A DNA stretch of 64,000 nucleotides from Truepera sp. bin119 (GCA_002239005.1 MPNL01000009.1:22561-86560); one strand, 5' to 3'; positions 53,505-63,815 are shown, counted from the first letter of the stretch. Notes: generated by a model from the sequence alone, not told the origin. Made by a program: numbers and translations.

Positions 53505-53516
53505 TGCCTACCCTCC

Positions 53517-54425
53517 CTATCTGCGCTGCGGGTCGAAGATATCTTGCAGCCCGTCGCCGATGAGGTTAAAGCCCATCACTGCGATGATGATGAATAGTCC
53601 CGGAAAGAACGAGATCCACCACTCGCCACTGATGATGCGGGGGCTGCCCATGGCCACCATGAGACCCCACTCCGGTTCGGGGATCCGGACGCCGAGGCCG
53701 ATGAAGGAGAGCCCCGCTGCCGTGAGGATGGCGTAGCCGGGCTGCAGGGTGGACTGGATAAAGATCGGCCCCAGGCTGTTGGGTAGCAGGTGGCGTAACA
53801 GCACCCGCCACGACGACCCGCCGATGGCGATGGCGGCCATAGCATAGTCGTTCTGCTTATTGGATAGGATGCTGACCCGCATCAGGTGGGCGTAGATAGG
53901 CACGTTGGTGATGGCGATGGCGATGATCAGGTTGCGGAAGCTCGGGCCGAGCGCCCCAGCGACCGCCATCGCTAGGATGAAGGCGGGGAAGGCCTGAAGC
54001 AGCTCTACGATGCGCATAATGACCTCGCCGAGGGGGCCCTCCCAGTAGCCGGCGACGGCGCCGAGCAGGCAGCCGCTGACGAGGGCGATGCTGACCGCGC
54101 CGAGGGCGATAACGAGGTCACGGCGTGCCCCGTAGATGACGCGCGAGAGGATATCTTCGCCGAAGATGCCGGTGCCGAACCAGTGCTGACCAGAGGGCGG
54201 CTGGAGCGAGGCTCTGGGATCGGTTCCGTAGGGGTCGAAGGGGGCGATCACAGGGGCTAAGAGGGCCATGGCGATGAGGGCGACGACCACCGTCAAGCCC
54301 CAGGCCGTCGCAGGGCTCTTACGCATCGTCCGGAGGACACGCTGTCCGAGGGTAGGGCGTCTCGGGACGAACGGCAGTTCCGATTCGCCGCTGAGCCGCT
54401 CGGCCTCAGGTTCCGGGGGGGCCAT
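53517..54425 (-). CDS. Peptide ABC transporter permease (DppC-like)
   Basis: The 302-residue permease has an N-terminal OppC-type segment (SPATAWGLTVVVALIAMALL), six helices and the EAA loop YAMAAIAIGGSSWRVLLRHLL. It forms the channel with the DppB-like protein five bases upstream. No DppD/DppF ATPase genes are present in the window. Confidence 0.93.
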   Translation of the reverse strand: MAPPEPEAERLSGESELPFVPRRPTLGQRVLRTMRKSPATAWGLTVVVALIAMALLAPVIAPFDPYGTDPRASLQPPSGQHWFGTGIFGEDILSRVIYGARRDLVIALGAVSIALVSGCLLGAVAGYWEGPLGEVIMRIVELLQAFPAFILAMAVAGALGPSFRNLIIAIAITNVPIYAHLMRVSILSNKQNDYAMAAIAIGGSSWRVLLRHLLPNSLGPIFIQSTLQPGYAILTAAGLSFIGLGVRIPEPEWGLMVAMGSPRIISGEWWISFFPGLFIIIAVMGFNLIGDGLQDIFDPQRR

Positions 54426-54430
54426 GTCGG

Positions 54431-55447
54431 TCAGGGTCCGATCCTGGGATTCAGTGCCCGGTAGATCAGATCGGTGATGAGGAATAGCACTACAAACATG
54501 GTGGTGGCATAGAGCACGAAACCCTGGATGGCGGTGTAGTCACTGCTGGCGATGGCGTTGTAGGCGAAGCGCCCTAGTCCCGGCCAGGCGAAGATGTTCT
54601 CAACCAGCACCGAGCCGCCTAGCAGGAAGCCGTAGACGACTGCAGTCATGGTCACGACCGGGAGGAGCGCATTCTTGAGTGCGTACTTGAATACCACGGT
54701 GCGCCAGCGGAGTCCCTGGGCTCGGGCGGTACGGATGTAGTCGGTCTCGAGCACCTCTACCATCCCACTGCGGGCCATCCGGGCCAGCGGGGCCATGGCG
54801 CCGTAGGCTAGGGCGATAGTCGGCAGGACCAGGACCGAGATGGCGCTCTGCAATGCCTTCCAGTTGCCGGTGATGAGGCTGTCGATGGTGTACCAGCCGG
54901 TGATGGTGTCCGGTGCGACGAGGCGCGGGTTGATCCGCCCGATGGGCGCGGGGGCGATCTGCCACTGAAAGAAGAAGAAATAAATAAGCAAAAGCGAGAG
55001 CCAGAAGACCGGCATTGAGACGCCAGAGACGGAGAGGAAGCGGGAGAGTTGATCGATCCAGGTGTCGCGCCACACGGCTGCCACCACCCCTAGGGGGACC
55101 CCGATGAGCAGGGCGAGCAACATGGCGTAGGTCGTCAGCTCGAAGGTGGCGGGGAAGAACTTGAGAATCTCCCGGGTCACAGGTAGCCCGGTCTGGAAGG
55201 AGACGCCCATGTCGCCCCGGACGAGGTTGCGCATATATTTGAGGTACTGGACTGCGATGGGATCGGTCAGTCCGTAGCGCTCCGCGAGTCGATCCCGCTG
55301 CTCCTGTGAGGCCATCGGTGGGACGATCTGATCGATCGGGTTCCCCGCGATGACGACCCGCGTCAGAACAAAGACGACGAAGGTCACGCCGAGGAGGAGT
55401 GGGATCAGCAGAAATAGACGTCGGACAATGTAGACCAGGTAGTTCAT
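54431..55447 (-). CDS. Peptide ABC transporter permease (DppB-like)
   Basis: The 338-residue permease begins NYLVYIVRRLFLLIPLLLGV, typical for DppB/OppB. It carries the EAA loop YIRTARAQGLRWRTVVFKYA and the ending DLIYRALNPRIG. The ATG at 55447 is preceded by GGTGG; a GTG two codons earlier is possible. Confidence 0.93.
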   Translation of the reverse strand: MNYLVYIVRRLFLLIPLLLGVTFVVFVLTRVVIAGNPIDQIVPPMASQEQRDRLAERYGLTDPIAVQYLKYMRNLVRGDMGVSFQTGLPVTREILKFFPATFELTTYAMLLALLIGVPLGVVAAVWRDTWIDQLSRFLSVSGVSMPVFWLSLLLIYFFFFQWQIAPAPIGRINPRLVAPDTITGWYTIDSLITGNWKALQSAISVLVLPTIALAYGAMAPLARMARSGMVEVLETDYIRTARAQGLRWRTVVFKYALKNALLPVVTMTAVVYGFLLGGSVLVENIFAWPGLGRFAYNAIASSDYTAIQGFVLYATTMFVVLFLITDLIYRALNPRIGP

Positions 55448-55517
55448 GGCCACCGTTCATCGGGGGTGCAGGGACGCCGCGTCCCTGCACTCCCCGCGAG
55501 GACGATTTAGGTCGAGC

Positions 55518-57107
55518 CTACCAGCTCGCCTTCCTCAGGGTGTTGTAGCGCACGTAGCGGTCGGCCGAGTACCAGGCGAAGCCCTCGACATCGGAACGCA
55601 TGGCGATGACGAAGTCGGGTTGGAACAGGAACGCCCAGGGGGCCTCGTCGAGGACGATCTCCTGGATCTCCATGGCTGCCGCCTCGCGCGCGGCAGCGTC
55701 GGTGTTGAGGGTGAACTCGTCGATCAGTGCCCAGACCCGGTCGTTCTGGTAGCGGGTGTAGTCGCAGCAGTCCGCCTTGAGCAGCCAGAACAGGTGATAG
55801 AAGGGGTCGTTGTTGATCGAGATCCACTGGTTGGCGTAGAAGAAGGTGTGGTTGCGCTGCTGCATCCGCTCGGTGAACGCGGCGCCCGGCATCTCCTCGA
55901 TGGTCACGTCGATGCCGATATTCCGCAGCGAGGCCTGGACCCAGACGGCGGACTCCTTAGCCTCGGCGTTGTCGTTGCGGATGGTGAAGGTGGTCTCGAA
56001 ACCGTTGGGGAACCCGGCCTCGGCCAGCAGGGCTTGGGCCTTCTCGAAATCCTGCTCATAGACGAAGAATTCGTCGGTGTGGTAGGGCGTGCCCTGCGGG
56101 ATGGGGCTGGTCAGCTGGATGCCGAAGCCGTTTAAGACGTTGTTGAGAATGACGTCGTAGGGCACCGCGTAGGAGATAGCCTGGCGCACCAGCTTGTTGT
56201 CGAATGGCGGCACCGTGTTGTTCATGCCGAGGTAACCCACGGCCCGGGTGGTGAATCGCTCTACCCGGACGTTCGGGTCGTTCTCGAGGCTGGCGATATC
56301 CTTGGTGGGGATGTCGATGGCGATGTCGACAGCGCCCGCGCGGAGTTGTGCCAGCCGGTTGGAGGCGTCGGGGATGATCTGGAGGATGATCCGGTCGTTC
56401 TGGACGGCATCGGTGTTCCAGTAGTTGGGGTTGCGGACCAGTACGATCTGGTTGCCCCGATCCCAGGTCTCCAGCATGTAGGGACCGCTCTCGGTGCCGG
56501 CGGTGTTGTTCTGGAGCCACTCGTGGGCCCAGGGATCCTCGTCGGTCATGAACGGCTGCACCACGTTGGGGTTTAAGATCGAGTGGCCGAACTGGGCCAT
56601 GTTCCCTAGGAGCAGGGTGTTCGGGGTGGAGATGTCGAATTCGATGGTGAGATCGTCCACGAGGCGGACGGCGTCGGCGCCGTCGACGGCGGCCATGCCG
56701 GTCAGGAAGGCGGTGACGCCACCCTGCCCGAAGATGCGGTCATAAGTGAATTTCACCGCATTGGCGTCGAGCGGGTCGCCGTTGGAGAACGTAAGCCCGG
56801 GCCGGATCTTGAAGGTGACTACGGTTCCCTCGTCGTTGGACGAGATCGATTCGGCGATGTCTCCCACGAACACATCGGGGTTCCCAGTGAGATTACCAGC
56901 TGCATCGGTCTCTAGTGCGAAGTCGACGAGGTAGGCGTAGACGTTGGTCATGATCGTCTGGGTGGAGATGTCGCCGCTGGAGAGAGTCGGGTCGAGGTTC
57001 TGGATGTCGGCAGGAATCGCGATGATGAGGGTGCGATCCTGCGCCAGGCCTAGCCCGACCAGCAGTGCCAGAAGCGTAATGGTGAGGAGGCGAACTACCT
57101 GATGCAT
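55518..57107 (-). CDS. Peptide ABC transporter substrate-binding protein (DppA-like)
   Basis: The SBP_bac_5 protein has a signal peptide (VVRLLTITLLALLVGLGLAQ) and the family blocks TFKIRPGLTFSNGDPLDANA, AGTESGPYMLETWDRG and GFPNGFETTF. It binds peptides or other solutes outside the cell. GGAAAGGGATG precedes the ATG at 57107. It follows the M24 peptidase by about 90 bases, suggesting that imported peptides are cleaved by that enzyme. Confidence 0.93.
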   Translation of the reverse strand: MHQVVRLLTITLLALLVGLGLAQDRTLIIAIPADIQNLDPTLSSGDISTQTIMTNVYAYLVDFALETDAAGNLTGNPDVFVGDIAESISSNDEGTVVTFKIRPGLTFSNGDPLDANAVKFTYDRIFGQGGVTAFLTGMAAVDGADAVRLVDDLTIEFDISTPNTLLLGNMAQFGHSILNPNVVQPFMTDEDPWAHEWLQNNTAGTESGPYMLETWDRGNQIVLVRNPNYWNTDAVQNDRIILQIIPDASNRLAQLRAGAVDIAIDIPTKDIASLENDPNVRVERFTTRAVGYLGMNNTVPPFDNKLVRQAISYAVPYDVILNNVLNGFGIQLTSPIPQGTPYHTDEFFVYEQDFEKAQALLAEAGFPNGFETTFTIRNDNAEAKESAVWVQASLRNIGIDVTIEEMPGAAFTERMQQRNHTFFYANQWISINNDPFYHLFWLLKADCCDYTRYQNDRVWALIDEFTLNTDAAAREAAAMEIQEIVLDEAPWAFLFQPDFVIAMRSDVEGFAWYSADRYVRYNTLRKASW

Positions 57108-57199
57108 GTCATCCCTTTCCCTTCCTGTGAAGATGTTGGCTGGGACGGTTCCCATAGGCTTCTCGTTCTTGAATTGTGCACCCTCCTTCCCTTTGGGGT

Positions 57200-58306
57200 C
57201 TATGCGACGTGAAGATCGCGTGGCAACTGGCTGAAGATGTGAACGCCCGTCTCGGTGATCGTCACGATCTCCTCGAGACGGACTCCGAAACGGCCCTGCA
57301 GGTAGATGCCGGGCTCGACGGAGAAGACCATGCCCGCCTCCAGGACAAAGTCGCTGGTGGCGGTGATGTAGGGCGGTTCGTGGCCGGTGAGCCCTAGCCC
57401 GTGGCCGGTGCGGTGGACGAAGTGGGGGCCGTAGCCGGCCTCGGTGATGACACCCCGGGCAGCCTCGTCAATGTCGCGGGCCCGTACGCCCGGCCGGATA
57501 ACGGCGAGGGCCGCCCGCACCGCCGCCTCGACGGTGCGGTGGACCTCGAGGTAGTCCTCACTGGGCTCGCCGACGACCGCCATCCGGGTGAGGTCGCTGT
57601 TGTACAGGCCCATCCGGGCCCCGATGTCGATGACGACCGCGTCCCCCTCGCGGAGCACCGTCGAGCCGGTGTGATGATGAGGGAAGGCACCGTTGCTGCC
57701 CGCGCCGACGATGGTGAAGTTGACCTGGTCGACTCCGGTTGCTGTAAAGGACCTGCGGGCGGCGTTGGCGACCTCCATCTCGGTTGCGCCGGCCCGGACG
57801 GCGCTGTAGGCCGCCTTCATGGCTGCGTCTGCGCAGGCGGCGTTCCTCTGGATCCGTTCGATCTCGGCAGCATCCTTGCGCATCCGCAGTTCGCCCACAA
57901 GTTCGGCCGCCAGGCTAGGGCTGGCACCGTTTACATGGCTGAGCAGCAGCAGACTGAAGTCGGTCCGCATCAGTTCATCGAGCGCCACGCTGCGGACCGA
58001 ACTGAACCCGAGGGAACCCGCTAGGCGGCCCAGCGCCCCGTCAGGCCCCTCCTCATCGGCATAGACTTCCATGGCCACGTCGGTGTGCCGCTTCGAATCC
58101 TCGGCATTCAGAGCCGGCATCAGGAAACCCTCGCTCTCGGGCGAGAGGAGCAGCAGGCAGGGGCGCTCGTCCGGGTGCGGGTGGAAGCCGAGCAGGTAGG
58201 TCATGTTCTCGCTGGGACCCAGCGCGAGGAGGTCGACCCCCCGGTCGCGCATAGCCGCCCGCACCCGCCGGCGCCGCGCCGCGTAGTCGATTCCGGTGTC
58301 GCTCAT
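57200..58306 (-). CDS. M24-family aminopeptidase (Xaa-Pro peptidase-like)
   Basis: The 368-residue cytosolic enzyme has the creatinase-like N-domain and a pita-bread catalytic domain with all metal ligands: two Asp in VVIDIGARMGLYNSDLTR, His in HRTGHGLGL, Glu in SVEPGIYLQG and Glu in RLEEIVTIT. It removes N-terminal residues before proline or acts on related amides. Its ATG overlaps the hyuB stop (ATGA), so it is coupled to the hydantoinase genes. Confidence 0.92.
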   Translation of the reverse strand: MSDTGIDYAARRRRVRAAMRDRGVDLLALGPSENMTYLLGFHPHPDERPCLLLLSPESEGFLMPALNAEDSKRHTDVAMEVYADEEGPDGALGRLAGSLGFSSVRSVALDELMRTDFSLLLLSHVNGASPSLAAELVGELRMRKDAAEIERIQRNAACADAAMKAAYSAVRAGATEMEVANAARRSFTATGVDQVNFTIVGAGSNGAFPHHHTGSTVLREGDAVVIDIGARMGLYNSDLTRMAVVGEPSEDYLEVHRTVEAAVRAALAVIRPGVRARDIDEAARGVITEAGYGPHFVHRTGHGLGLTGHEPPYITATSDFVLEAGMVFSVEPGIYLQGRFGVRLEEIVTITETGVHIFSQLPRDLHVA

Positions 58307-60110
58307 GGCTGCAACTCCCCTTCCAGGCCGTACACGCTCCGGGCGGCGGCCTCCGAGATCATCCCTGTCCTCAGGTCCTGGACGATCCGTTCGCGCGGAC
58401 GTGCTCTGGGGTCGCCCCAGCCGCCCCCAGTTCCGGTGACCAGTCGGATCAGGTCCCCCCGCGCCAGCGGCACCCGGGTGACCTTGCCCGCCCTGGTCGG
58501 CGGACGGCGGTCCGCGAAGCGGATCTCCACATAGTTGGGGGTGCCGCAGCGCCCACCGGCCACCGCCCAGCCTCCCTCGGTCGAGCGGCCGAAGGAGGCG
58601 GTTACGCTTCCTTCAGAGCGCATAAGGTATTCACGCACCAAGCCGCGCCCGCCCCGGAAGCGCCCCTCCCCCCCCCCCCCGCGGCCGGGGGGCGGAGGGA
58701 GGCTGTTCCCCTCCCTTCAGAGCGCATAAGGTATTCCCGCACCAAGCCGCGCCCGCCCCGGAAGCGCCCCTCCCCGCCCGGTAGCACGTCGAAGCCGAAG
58801 CGTTGCACCTGGACATCGTAGCGGGTCTCGGCGACCTCGGCCGACAGGACGAAGGTCTCGCCGTTGCCCATGCTGAATAGCCCGCTCTCGCCATCCTTAT
58901 CAGCCCCCGCGCCCCAGCCGCCTGGATTGGGCTCCACCAGCAGCGCCAACTCGCCCGTCTCCGGATGACGGGTGCGGATGACCTCGGCACAGACCGAACG
59001 GTAGTGACCGGCCGTGAGCTGTTCAGGCAAAACGGGGGCCAGGGCCCTCCAGACCGCGTCGCTGGCTACCAGCCGGGTCTCCCAGTAGGTCGAGGTCGGC
59101 GCCGGCCGCCGGGCGGTGAAGATGGTGCCTTCTGGGCAGATGACCCTCAGGGGTCGGAACATCCCTTCGTTCGCGGCTAGCCTCGGGGCGACGATAGCGG
59201 TGAACATGATGCGCATACCCGCCATCAGGGAGGCCCGGGTGCAGTTGATGCTCCCCTTCGCTGACGGACCGGTGCCGGTGAAGTCGACTGTGAAGGTGTC
59301 TCTGGTGATGGTGATGGCGGCCTGCACAGGGGTGGGGCCTGTGCCCATCCCGTCGTCCTCGACCTCATCCTCAGCGAAATAGGTTCCCTCCGGCAGCGCC
59401 TCCAGGGCGGTGCGAGCCCGCAGCTCGCCCTCGTCCAGGATCGCCTCCATGGCGAGGTGGACCAGGTCAGCGCCGTAGTCGGACGCCAGTTCGGAGACCC
59501 GTCTCTGGCCGACGCGGAGTGCCGCCGCCTGGGCGTAGAGGTCGCCCAGAGTGCTCTCCGGGGTGCGCACGTTGGCGGCCAGTAGGTCGATCACGGACGC
59601 GACCGGCTCGCCCCGCTCGAACAGTTTGATGCAGGGGAGTTGCACCCCCTCCTGGTAGATGTCGACCGAATCGTTGGTCATGCTCCCCGGGTCCTTGCCG
59701 CCGACCTCGGTCCAGTGAGCCTTGTTGACGGCGAAGGCGATGCAGCTTCCCGCAAAGAAGAGCGGCAGGACCATGGTGACGTCCGAGAGGTGGCTGCCGC
59801 CTCCCTGGTAGGGGATGTTGGTGGCGACGATGTCGCCGGGACCGAGACCGCTTTCACCGAACTTCTCGAGCACATCCTCTACCGCGAAGGTCAGTGCTCC
59901 TAGGAAGCCCGCCACCCCGTTCGCCTGCGCGATGAGTTGGGCACGCGCGTCGGTGATGGCGCAGGCGTAGTCGAGCACCTCGTAGATAATCGGGCTCTTG
60001 CTGGTGCGCCCCTGGGTGATGAACATCTCCTCGGCGATGACCAGCAGCCGACTCTTGAGGATCTCAAGGGTGAACGGGTCGGGTTTCGCGGGCTCAGATG
60101 TCGACGCCAT
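58303..60110 (-). CDS. hyuB: HyuB-type hydantoinase/oxoprolinase subunit, frame broken by a duplication
   Basis: HyuB pairs with HyuA for ATP-dependent ring opening of hydantoins or 5-oxoproline. The protein starts SEPAKPDPFTLEILKSRLLV and has the NIPYQGGGSHLSDVTMV and NKAHWTEVGG blocks. The frame is lost at 58610-58774, where about 60 bases occur twice at an offset of 104, not a multiple of three. After the duplication the family C-terminus resumes (GSVTASFGRSTEGGW, then GTGGGWGDPRARP) and ends at 58303. Without the 104 bases it would be a normal gene of about 567 residues. The ATG at 60110 lies 17 bases inside the other hyuB. Confidence 0.85.
58610..58774 (-). repeat. Direct duplication with G/C-only filler inside hyuB
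   Basis: The stretch CCTTCAGAGCGCATAAGG and its next 45 bases occur at 58610 and again at 58714, differing by one A-to-C change. The filler begins with a run of C and then matches the upstream sequence (GCGGCCGAAGG and beyond) with its A and T replaced by G or C. The same signature is seen in hisA. Confidence 0.8.
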
Positions 60111-61785
60111 ACACCTCCCTGGCGATCTCTTTAGACATGAGGCCGGCCCGCACGTCGGTCCGGACCTTCTCCACCGGTCGCCTCTTCGGGTCGCCCCAGC
60201 CACCGCCTGAGCCGCAGACGATGCGCAGCAGGTCGCCCTTGGCCAGCGGCAATCTGGCCGTCTTGCCGGTAGGCTCCTTGGCGCTGCCGTCGCTGCGGAT
60301 CACTTGGGCGTAGTTCCTGCTGCCATCGTGGCCGCCATCGACGCCCCAGCTGGGGAACTTGTGCCGCCCCAGGGTGATGGTGATGGTGCCACCATCTTCG
60401 TGGAGGATCCGGTAGCTACGGATGACGCCGCGGCCGCCTCGGTGCTCCCCCTCCCCTCCCGGCTCGGGGTTGAAGGCGTACTCGTCGACCCGCAGGCCGT
60501 AGGCCTGCTCCGTCACCTCTACGGGAAGGTTAAAGGTCTCGCCATTCATGCTGCTGAATAGCCCGCTCTCGCCATCCCGGTCGACGCAGGCACCCCAGCC
60601 GCCCATGTTGGGCTCGACCAGGATCGTGAAGCGGTCGTTCACCGCGTGGAAGGTCGTGGTGATTGAGGCGCCCACGGTGTTGTAGTGACCCGCTGGCAGC
60701 CGCTCGGGGACAGCTGGGGCCAGGGCCTTCCAGATCAGATCCAACGAGTAGAGGAGTGTCTCCCAATAGGTCGAGGTGGGCGCTGGCCGCTGAGCGGTGA
60801 TGATGGTGCCGTCGGGTACCACCAGTCGGACCGGATCGAAGATGCCCTCATTGATCTGCGACTGGGGACTGGCGATGGCGATCCAGGCGCAGCGCAGCGC
60901 CGAGAAGGTGCCGGTGCGGCTCGAGTTGATCGGGCCCGCCACCTGCGGTGGCATCTGTGAGAAGTCGACGACGAACTCATCGTCGGTGATGGTGACTTCG
61001 ACTCTGACAGGGATCGGATGGTCACTGATGCCGTCGTCGTCGATGGTGTCTTCCGCGACGAAGGTGCCCTTGGGCAGCCGCGCGAGGGCCGCCCTTGCGC
61101 GCTGGCGACCATCCTCGAGGAGCCAGGCCATGGCCTCCTTGACCGCGCCGACCCCGTATTTGCCACATAGCTCGACGATGCGCCTGCCGGCGAGGCGTAG
61201 CGAGGCTGCCTGGGCGTAGAAGTCACCCAGACTCATGTCGGGGGTGCGGACGTTGACGTGGATCAGGTCGACGATCTGGGGGAGCGGCTCGTCGTTCACA
61301 AAGGCTTTGATGCAGGGGAATTGGAGACCCTCCTGGAAGATCTCGGTGGAGTCCGTGGTCCAGCTGCCGGGAGCCATGCCGCCGACCTCGGTCCAGTGGG
61401 CCTTGTTCGCTGCGAAGGCGATCAGCTCGCCCTCGTAGAAGATGGGCATCACTAGGCAGACGTCGGAGAGGTGGGTGCCACCGCCACTATAAGGATCGTT
61501 GGTCATGACGATGTCGCCCGGCCGCAGACCCTCCTCCCCAAACTTGTCGAGTACCGACTGCACCGAGTAGGTCAGCACTCCGATGAAGCCGGCCACCCCA
61601 TTGCCCTGGGTCAGCAGCCGCGCGCGTGCGTCGGTCAGGCCGGTGGCGTAGTCGAGCACCTCATAGATGATCGGGCTCATGCTGGTGCGGGCCATGGCGA
61701 TGAACATCTCCTCGCCGATGGCGACCAGCCCATCCTTGATAACCTCGGCGGTGAAGGGATCGAGTGCAAAAGGCTTCGCGGTCAT
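60094..61785 (-). CDS. hyuB: HyuB-type hydantoinase/oxoprolinase subunit, intact
   Basis: The 563-residue protein starts ALDPFTAEVIKDGLVAIGEE and has the family blocks SPIIYEVLDYATGLTDA, NDPYSGGGTHLSDVCLV, NKAHWTEVGGMAPGS and SGGGWGDPKRRPVEKVRTDV. It is paralogous to the next gene. Its ATG overlaps the hyuA stop. Two HyuB paralogues behind one HyuA suggest either alternative partners or a hetero-complex. Confidence 0.93.
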   Translation of the reverse strand: MTAKPFALDPFTAEVIKDGLVAIGEEMFIAMARTSMSPIIYEVLDYATGLTDARARLLTQGNGVAGFIGVLTYSVQSVLDKFGEEGLRPGDIVMTNDPYSGGGTHLSDVCLVMPIFYEGELIAFAANKAHWTEVGGMAPGSWTTDSTEIFQEGLQFPCIKAFVNDEPLPQIVDLIHVNVRTPDMSLGDFYAQAASLRLAGRRIVELCGKYGVGAVKEAMAWLLEDGRQRARAALARLPKGTFVAEDTIDDDGISDHPIPVRVEVTITDDEFVVDFSQMPPQVAGPINSSRTGTFSALRCAWIAIASPQSQINEGIFDPVRLVVPDGTIITAQRPAPTSTYWETLLYSLDLIWKALAPAVPERLPAGHYNTVGASITTTFHAVNDRFTILVEPNMGGWGACVDRDGESGLFSSMNGETFNLPVEVTEQAYGLRVDEYAFNPEPGGEGEHRGGRGVIRSYRILHEDGGTITITLGRHKFPSWGVDGGHDGSRNYAQVIRSDGSAKEPTGKTARLPLAKGDLLRIVCGSGGGWGDPKRRPVEKVRTDVRAGLMSKEIAREVYGVDI

Positions 61786-63815
61786 GCGCCCTTCCTCGTT
61801 TCGGTGATGATGTTGCCGAACTCATCGAGGTAGGCCTCCATGCCCGGATGTACCACGGTGGTGGTGGTCGGCTCCTCGATAATGCAGGGGCCCGCGACCC
61901 GCTCCCGGGCGGGCAGGGACTCACGCTCATAGATGGCGGTGTCGAGCCAGCCCCCATCGAAGTAGACCTCCCGGCGGCCCTTGGCCTCGAGCCGGGCCCC
62001 AGCTTTGGGGACGTAACGGGAGAGGTCGATCGGGTCCTGAGCGACCAGTGCCGTCGTGTGGAAATTGACGAACTCCGTCGGCGAGTCTAGCCGGAAGGTA
62101 TAGGTCTGCTCGTGCAGCTTGTGGAAGCGCTCGGCTAGCTGGGCGCTGTCGATCTCGGCGACGGGCACCCGGACGGTGTGCTCCTGACCCAGGTAGCGCA
62201 TGTCGGCGTAGAGCTGGAACGCGATCCTCTCAGCGGAGTAGCGGGCGGCGATCAGGCGGTCCCGCGCCTCCTCCCGCATCGCCTCGTAGATCGCGCGCAC
62301 CTCTGGGATGGCGTCGGGGGTGTTGGCCAGGACCCGGGTCCGGATGAAGTCCTGCATCGGCTCGGTCATCAGCATCCCGAGGGCGCTGAAGGTGCCGGGC
62401 GTGACCGGGATGATCACCTTGCCGATCTGCAGCTCCCTTGCGAGCGAAGCGGCGTGCATCGGTCCCCCCCCACCGAAGGCGACCAGGCTGAAGTCGCGTG
62501 GGTCGTAGCCGCGCCGGACCGAGACCAGCTTGATGGCGTTGACCAGGTTGGCGTCGGCCAGCCGGATCACCCCGAGGGCGGCCTCCTCTACGCTGACGCC
62601 GAAGTGCTCGGCGATCGGCCGGTACGCACTGCGCGACAGCTCGACATCGACCTCCATCTCACCACCTAAGAAGTACTCTCCGTTGATCCGATTGAGGATC
62701 AGATTGGCGTCGGTGACGGTTGGGCGATCACCACCCTGCCCGTAGCAGGCGGGGCCGGGGACTGCGCCGGCGCTCCGGGGACCGATCTTGAGGGTCTGGG
62801 CCTCGTCGATCCAGGCGATCGAGCCCCCGCCGGCACCGATCTCAACGATATCTACTACCGGGATTTTTATAGGGTAGCCTGAGGTGTGCGGATCCTTCTC
62901 GATCCGGTACTCGGTGGTGAACTTTACCACCCCGTCGTCGATGAGCGAGGTCTTGGCAGTGGTGCCGCCCACATCCATGGTGATGAGGTTGCTCTCGCCG
63001 AGGGCCTCGCCGAAGGCCCTGGCGCCGATGACCCCGCCGACCGGCCCGGACTCGATCAGGTGGATGGGTTGGGCCTTCGAGAGGTCGAAGGTGCTGGTGC
63101 CGCCGTTGGATTTCATGATGTGAAGTTCGCTGCCGATGCCCAGCTCTCGCAGGGCGGTCTCGAGGTTGTCGAGATAGCGCGACGCCACGGGTTGCACGAA
63201 GGCGTTCAGGACCACGGTGTTGCTGCGCTCATACTCGCGCCACTCCTTGGTGATGTCGCTCGAGATCGAGATGAATACTTCGGGGAGTAGCTCTCCGAGT
63301 AGCTCGGCGCAGCGCCGCTCGTGGTCGCTGTTGGCGTAGCTGTGCAGGAAGCAGATGCCGACCGCCTCGATCCCCGCTACTTCCAGCCTCTCAGCGGTCC
63401 GGCGCACCCCCTCCTCATCGAGCGGGGTCACGACCCGGCCCAGGTAGTCGAGCCGCTCCTCGACCTCGTAGCGGTGCTCGCGGGGCACGAAGGCGGGTTG
63501 CTTGGTGAAGCGCAGGTTGTAGAGGTCGGGCCGGTTGGCGCGGCCGATAGCGAGGATGTCGCGGAAGCCCCGGGTGGTGATGAGGGCCGTCTTCGCCCCC
63601 TTGTGCTCGGTGAGAGCGTTGATGACGACGGTGGTGCCGTGCACGAAGTGCTCGACGGCGTCGGCCCCGAGATCGGCTTTGCGGATGGTATCGAGGATGC
63701 CCTGGGCGAAGTTGGGAGGGGTAGAGGAGGCCTTGGTGGTGCCGATACCGCCCGTCTCCTCATCGAGGTAGACGAGATCGGTGAAGGTTCCGCCTATGTC
63801 CGTTGCCAGTTTCAA
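61782..63815 (-). CDS. hyuA: HyuA-type hydantoinase/oxoprolinase subunit
   Basis: The 677-residue ATP-binding subunit has the actin-like phosphate loop LATDIGGTFTDLVYLDE, TTVVINALTEHKGAKTALI, ESGPVGGVIGA and ITMDVGGTTAKTSLI, followed by the AFGGGGPMHAASLARELQI block. It activates the ring amide as a phosphate intermediate. It opens the hyu part of the operon and lies 41 bases after the cupin-domain gene. Confidence 0.95.
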   Translation of the reverse strand: MKLATDIGGTFTDLVYLDEETGGIGTTKASSTPPNFAQGILDTIRKADLGADAVEHFVHGTTVVINALTEHKGAKTALITTRGFRDILAIGRANRPDLYNLRFTKQPAFVPREHRYEVEERLDYLGRVVTPLDEEGVRRTAERLEVAGIEAVGICFLHSYANSDHERRCAELLGELLPEVFISISSDITKEWREYERSNTVVLNAFVQPVASRYLDNLETALRELGIGSELHIMKSNGGTSTFDLSKAQPIHLIESGPVGGVIGARAFGEALGESNLITMDVGGTTAKTSLIDDGVVKFTTEYRIEKDPHTSGYPIKIPVVDIVEIGAGGGSIAWIDEAQTLKIGPRSAGAVPGPACYGQGGDRPTVTDANLILNRINGEYFLGGEMEVDVELSRSAYRPIAEHFGVSVEEAALGVIRLADANLVNAIKLVSVRRGYDPRDFSLVAFGGGGPMHAASLARELQIGKVIIPVTPGTFSALGMLMTEPMQDFIRTRVLANTPDAIPEVRAIYEAMREEARDRLIAARYSAERIAFQLYADMRYLGQEHTVRVPVAEIDSAQLAERFHKLHEQTYTFRLDSPTEFVNFHTTALVAQDPIDLSRYVPKAGARLEAKGRREVYFDGGWLDTAIYERESLPARERVAGPCIIEEPTTTTVVHPGMEAYLDEFGNIITETRKGA

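Noticed and set aside
55446..56135. Open frame of 229 codons on the plus strand
   Set aside because: It is antisense to the DppA-like gene and shows no domain.
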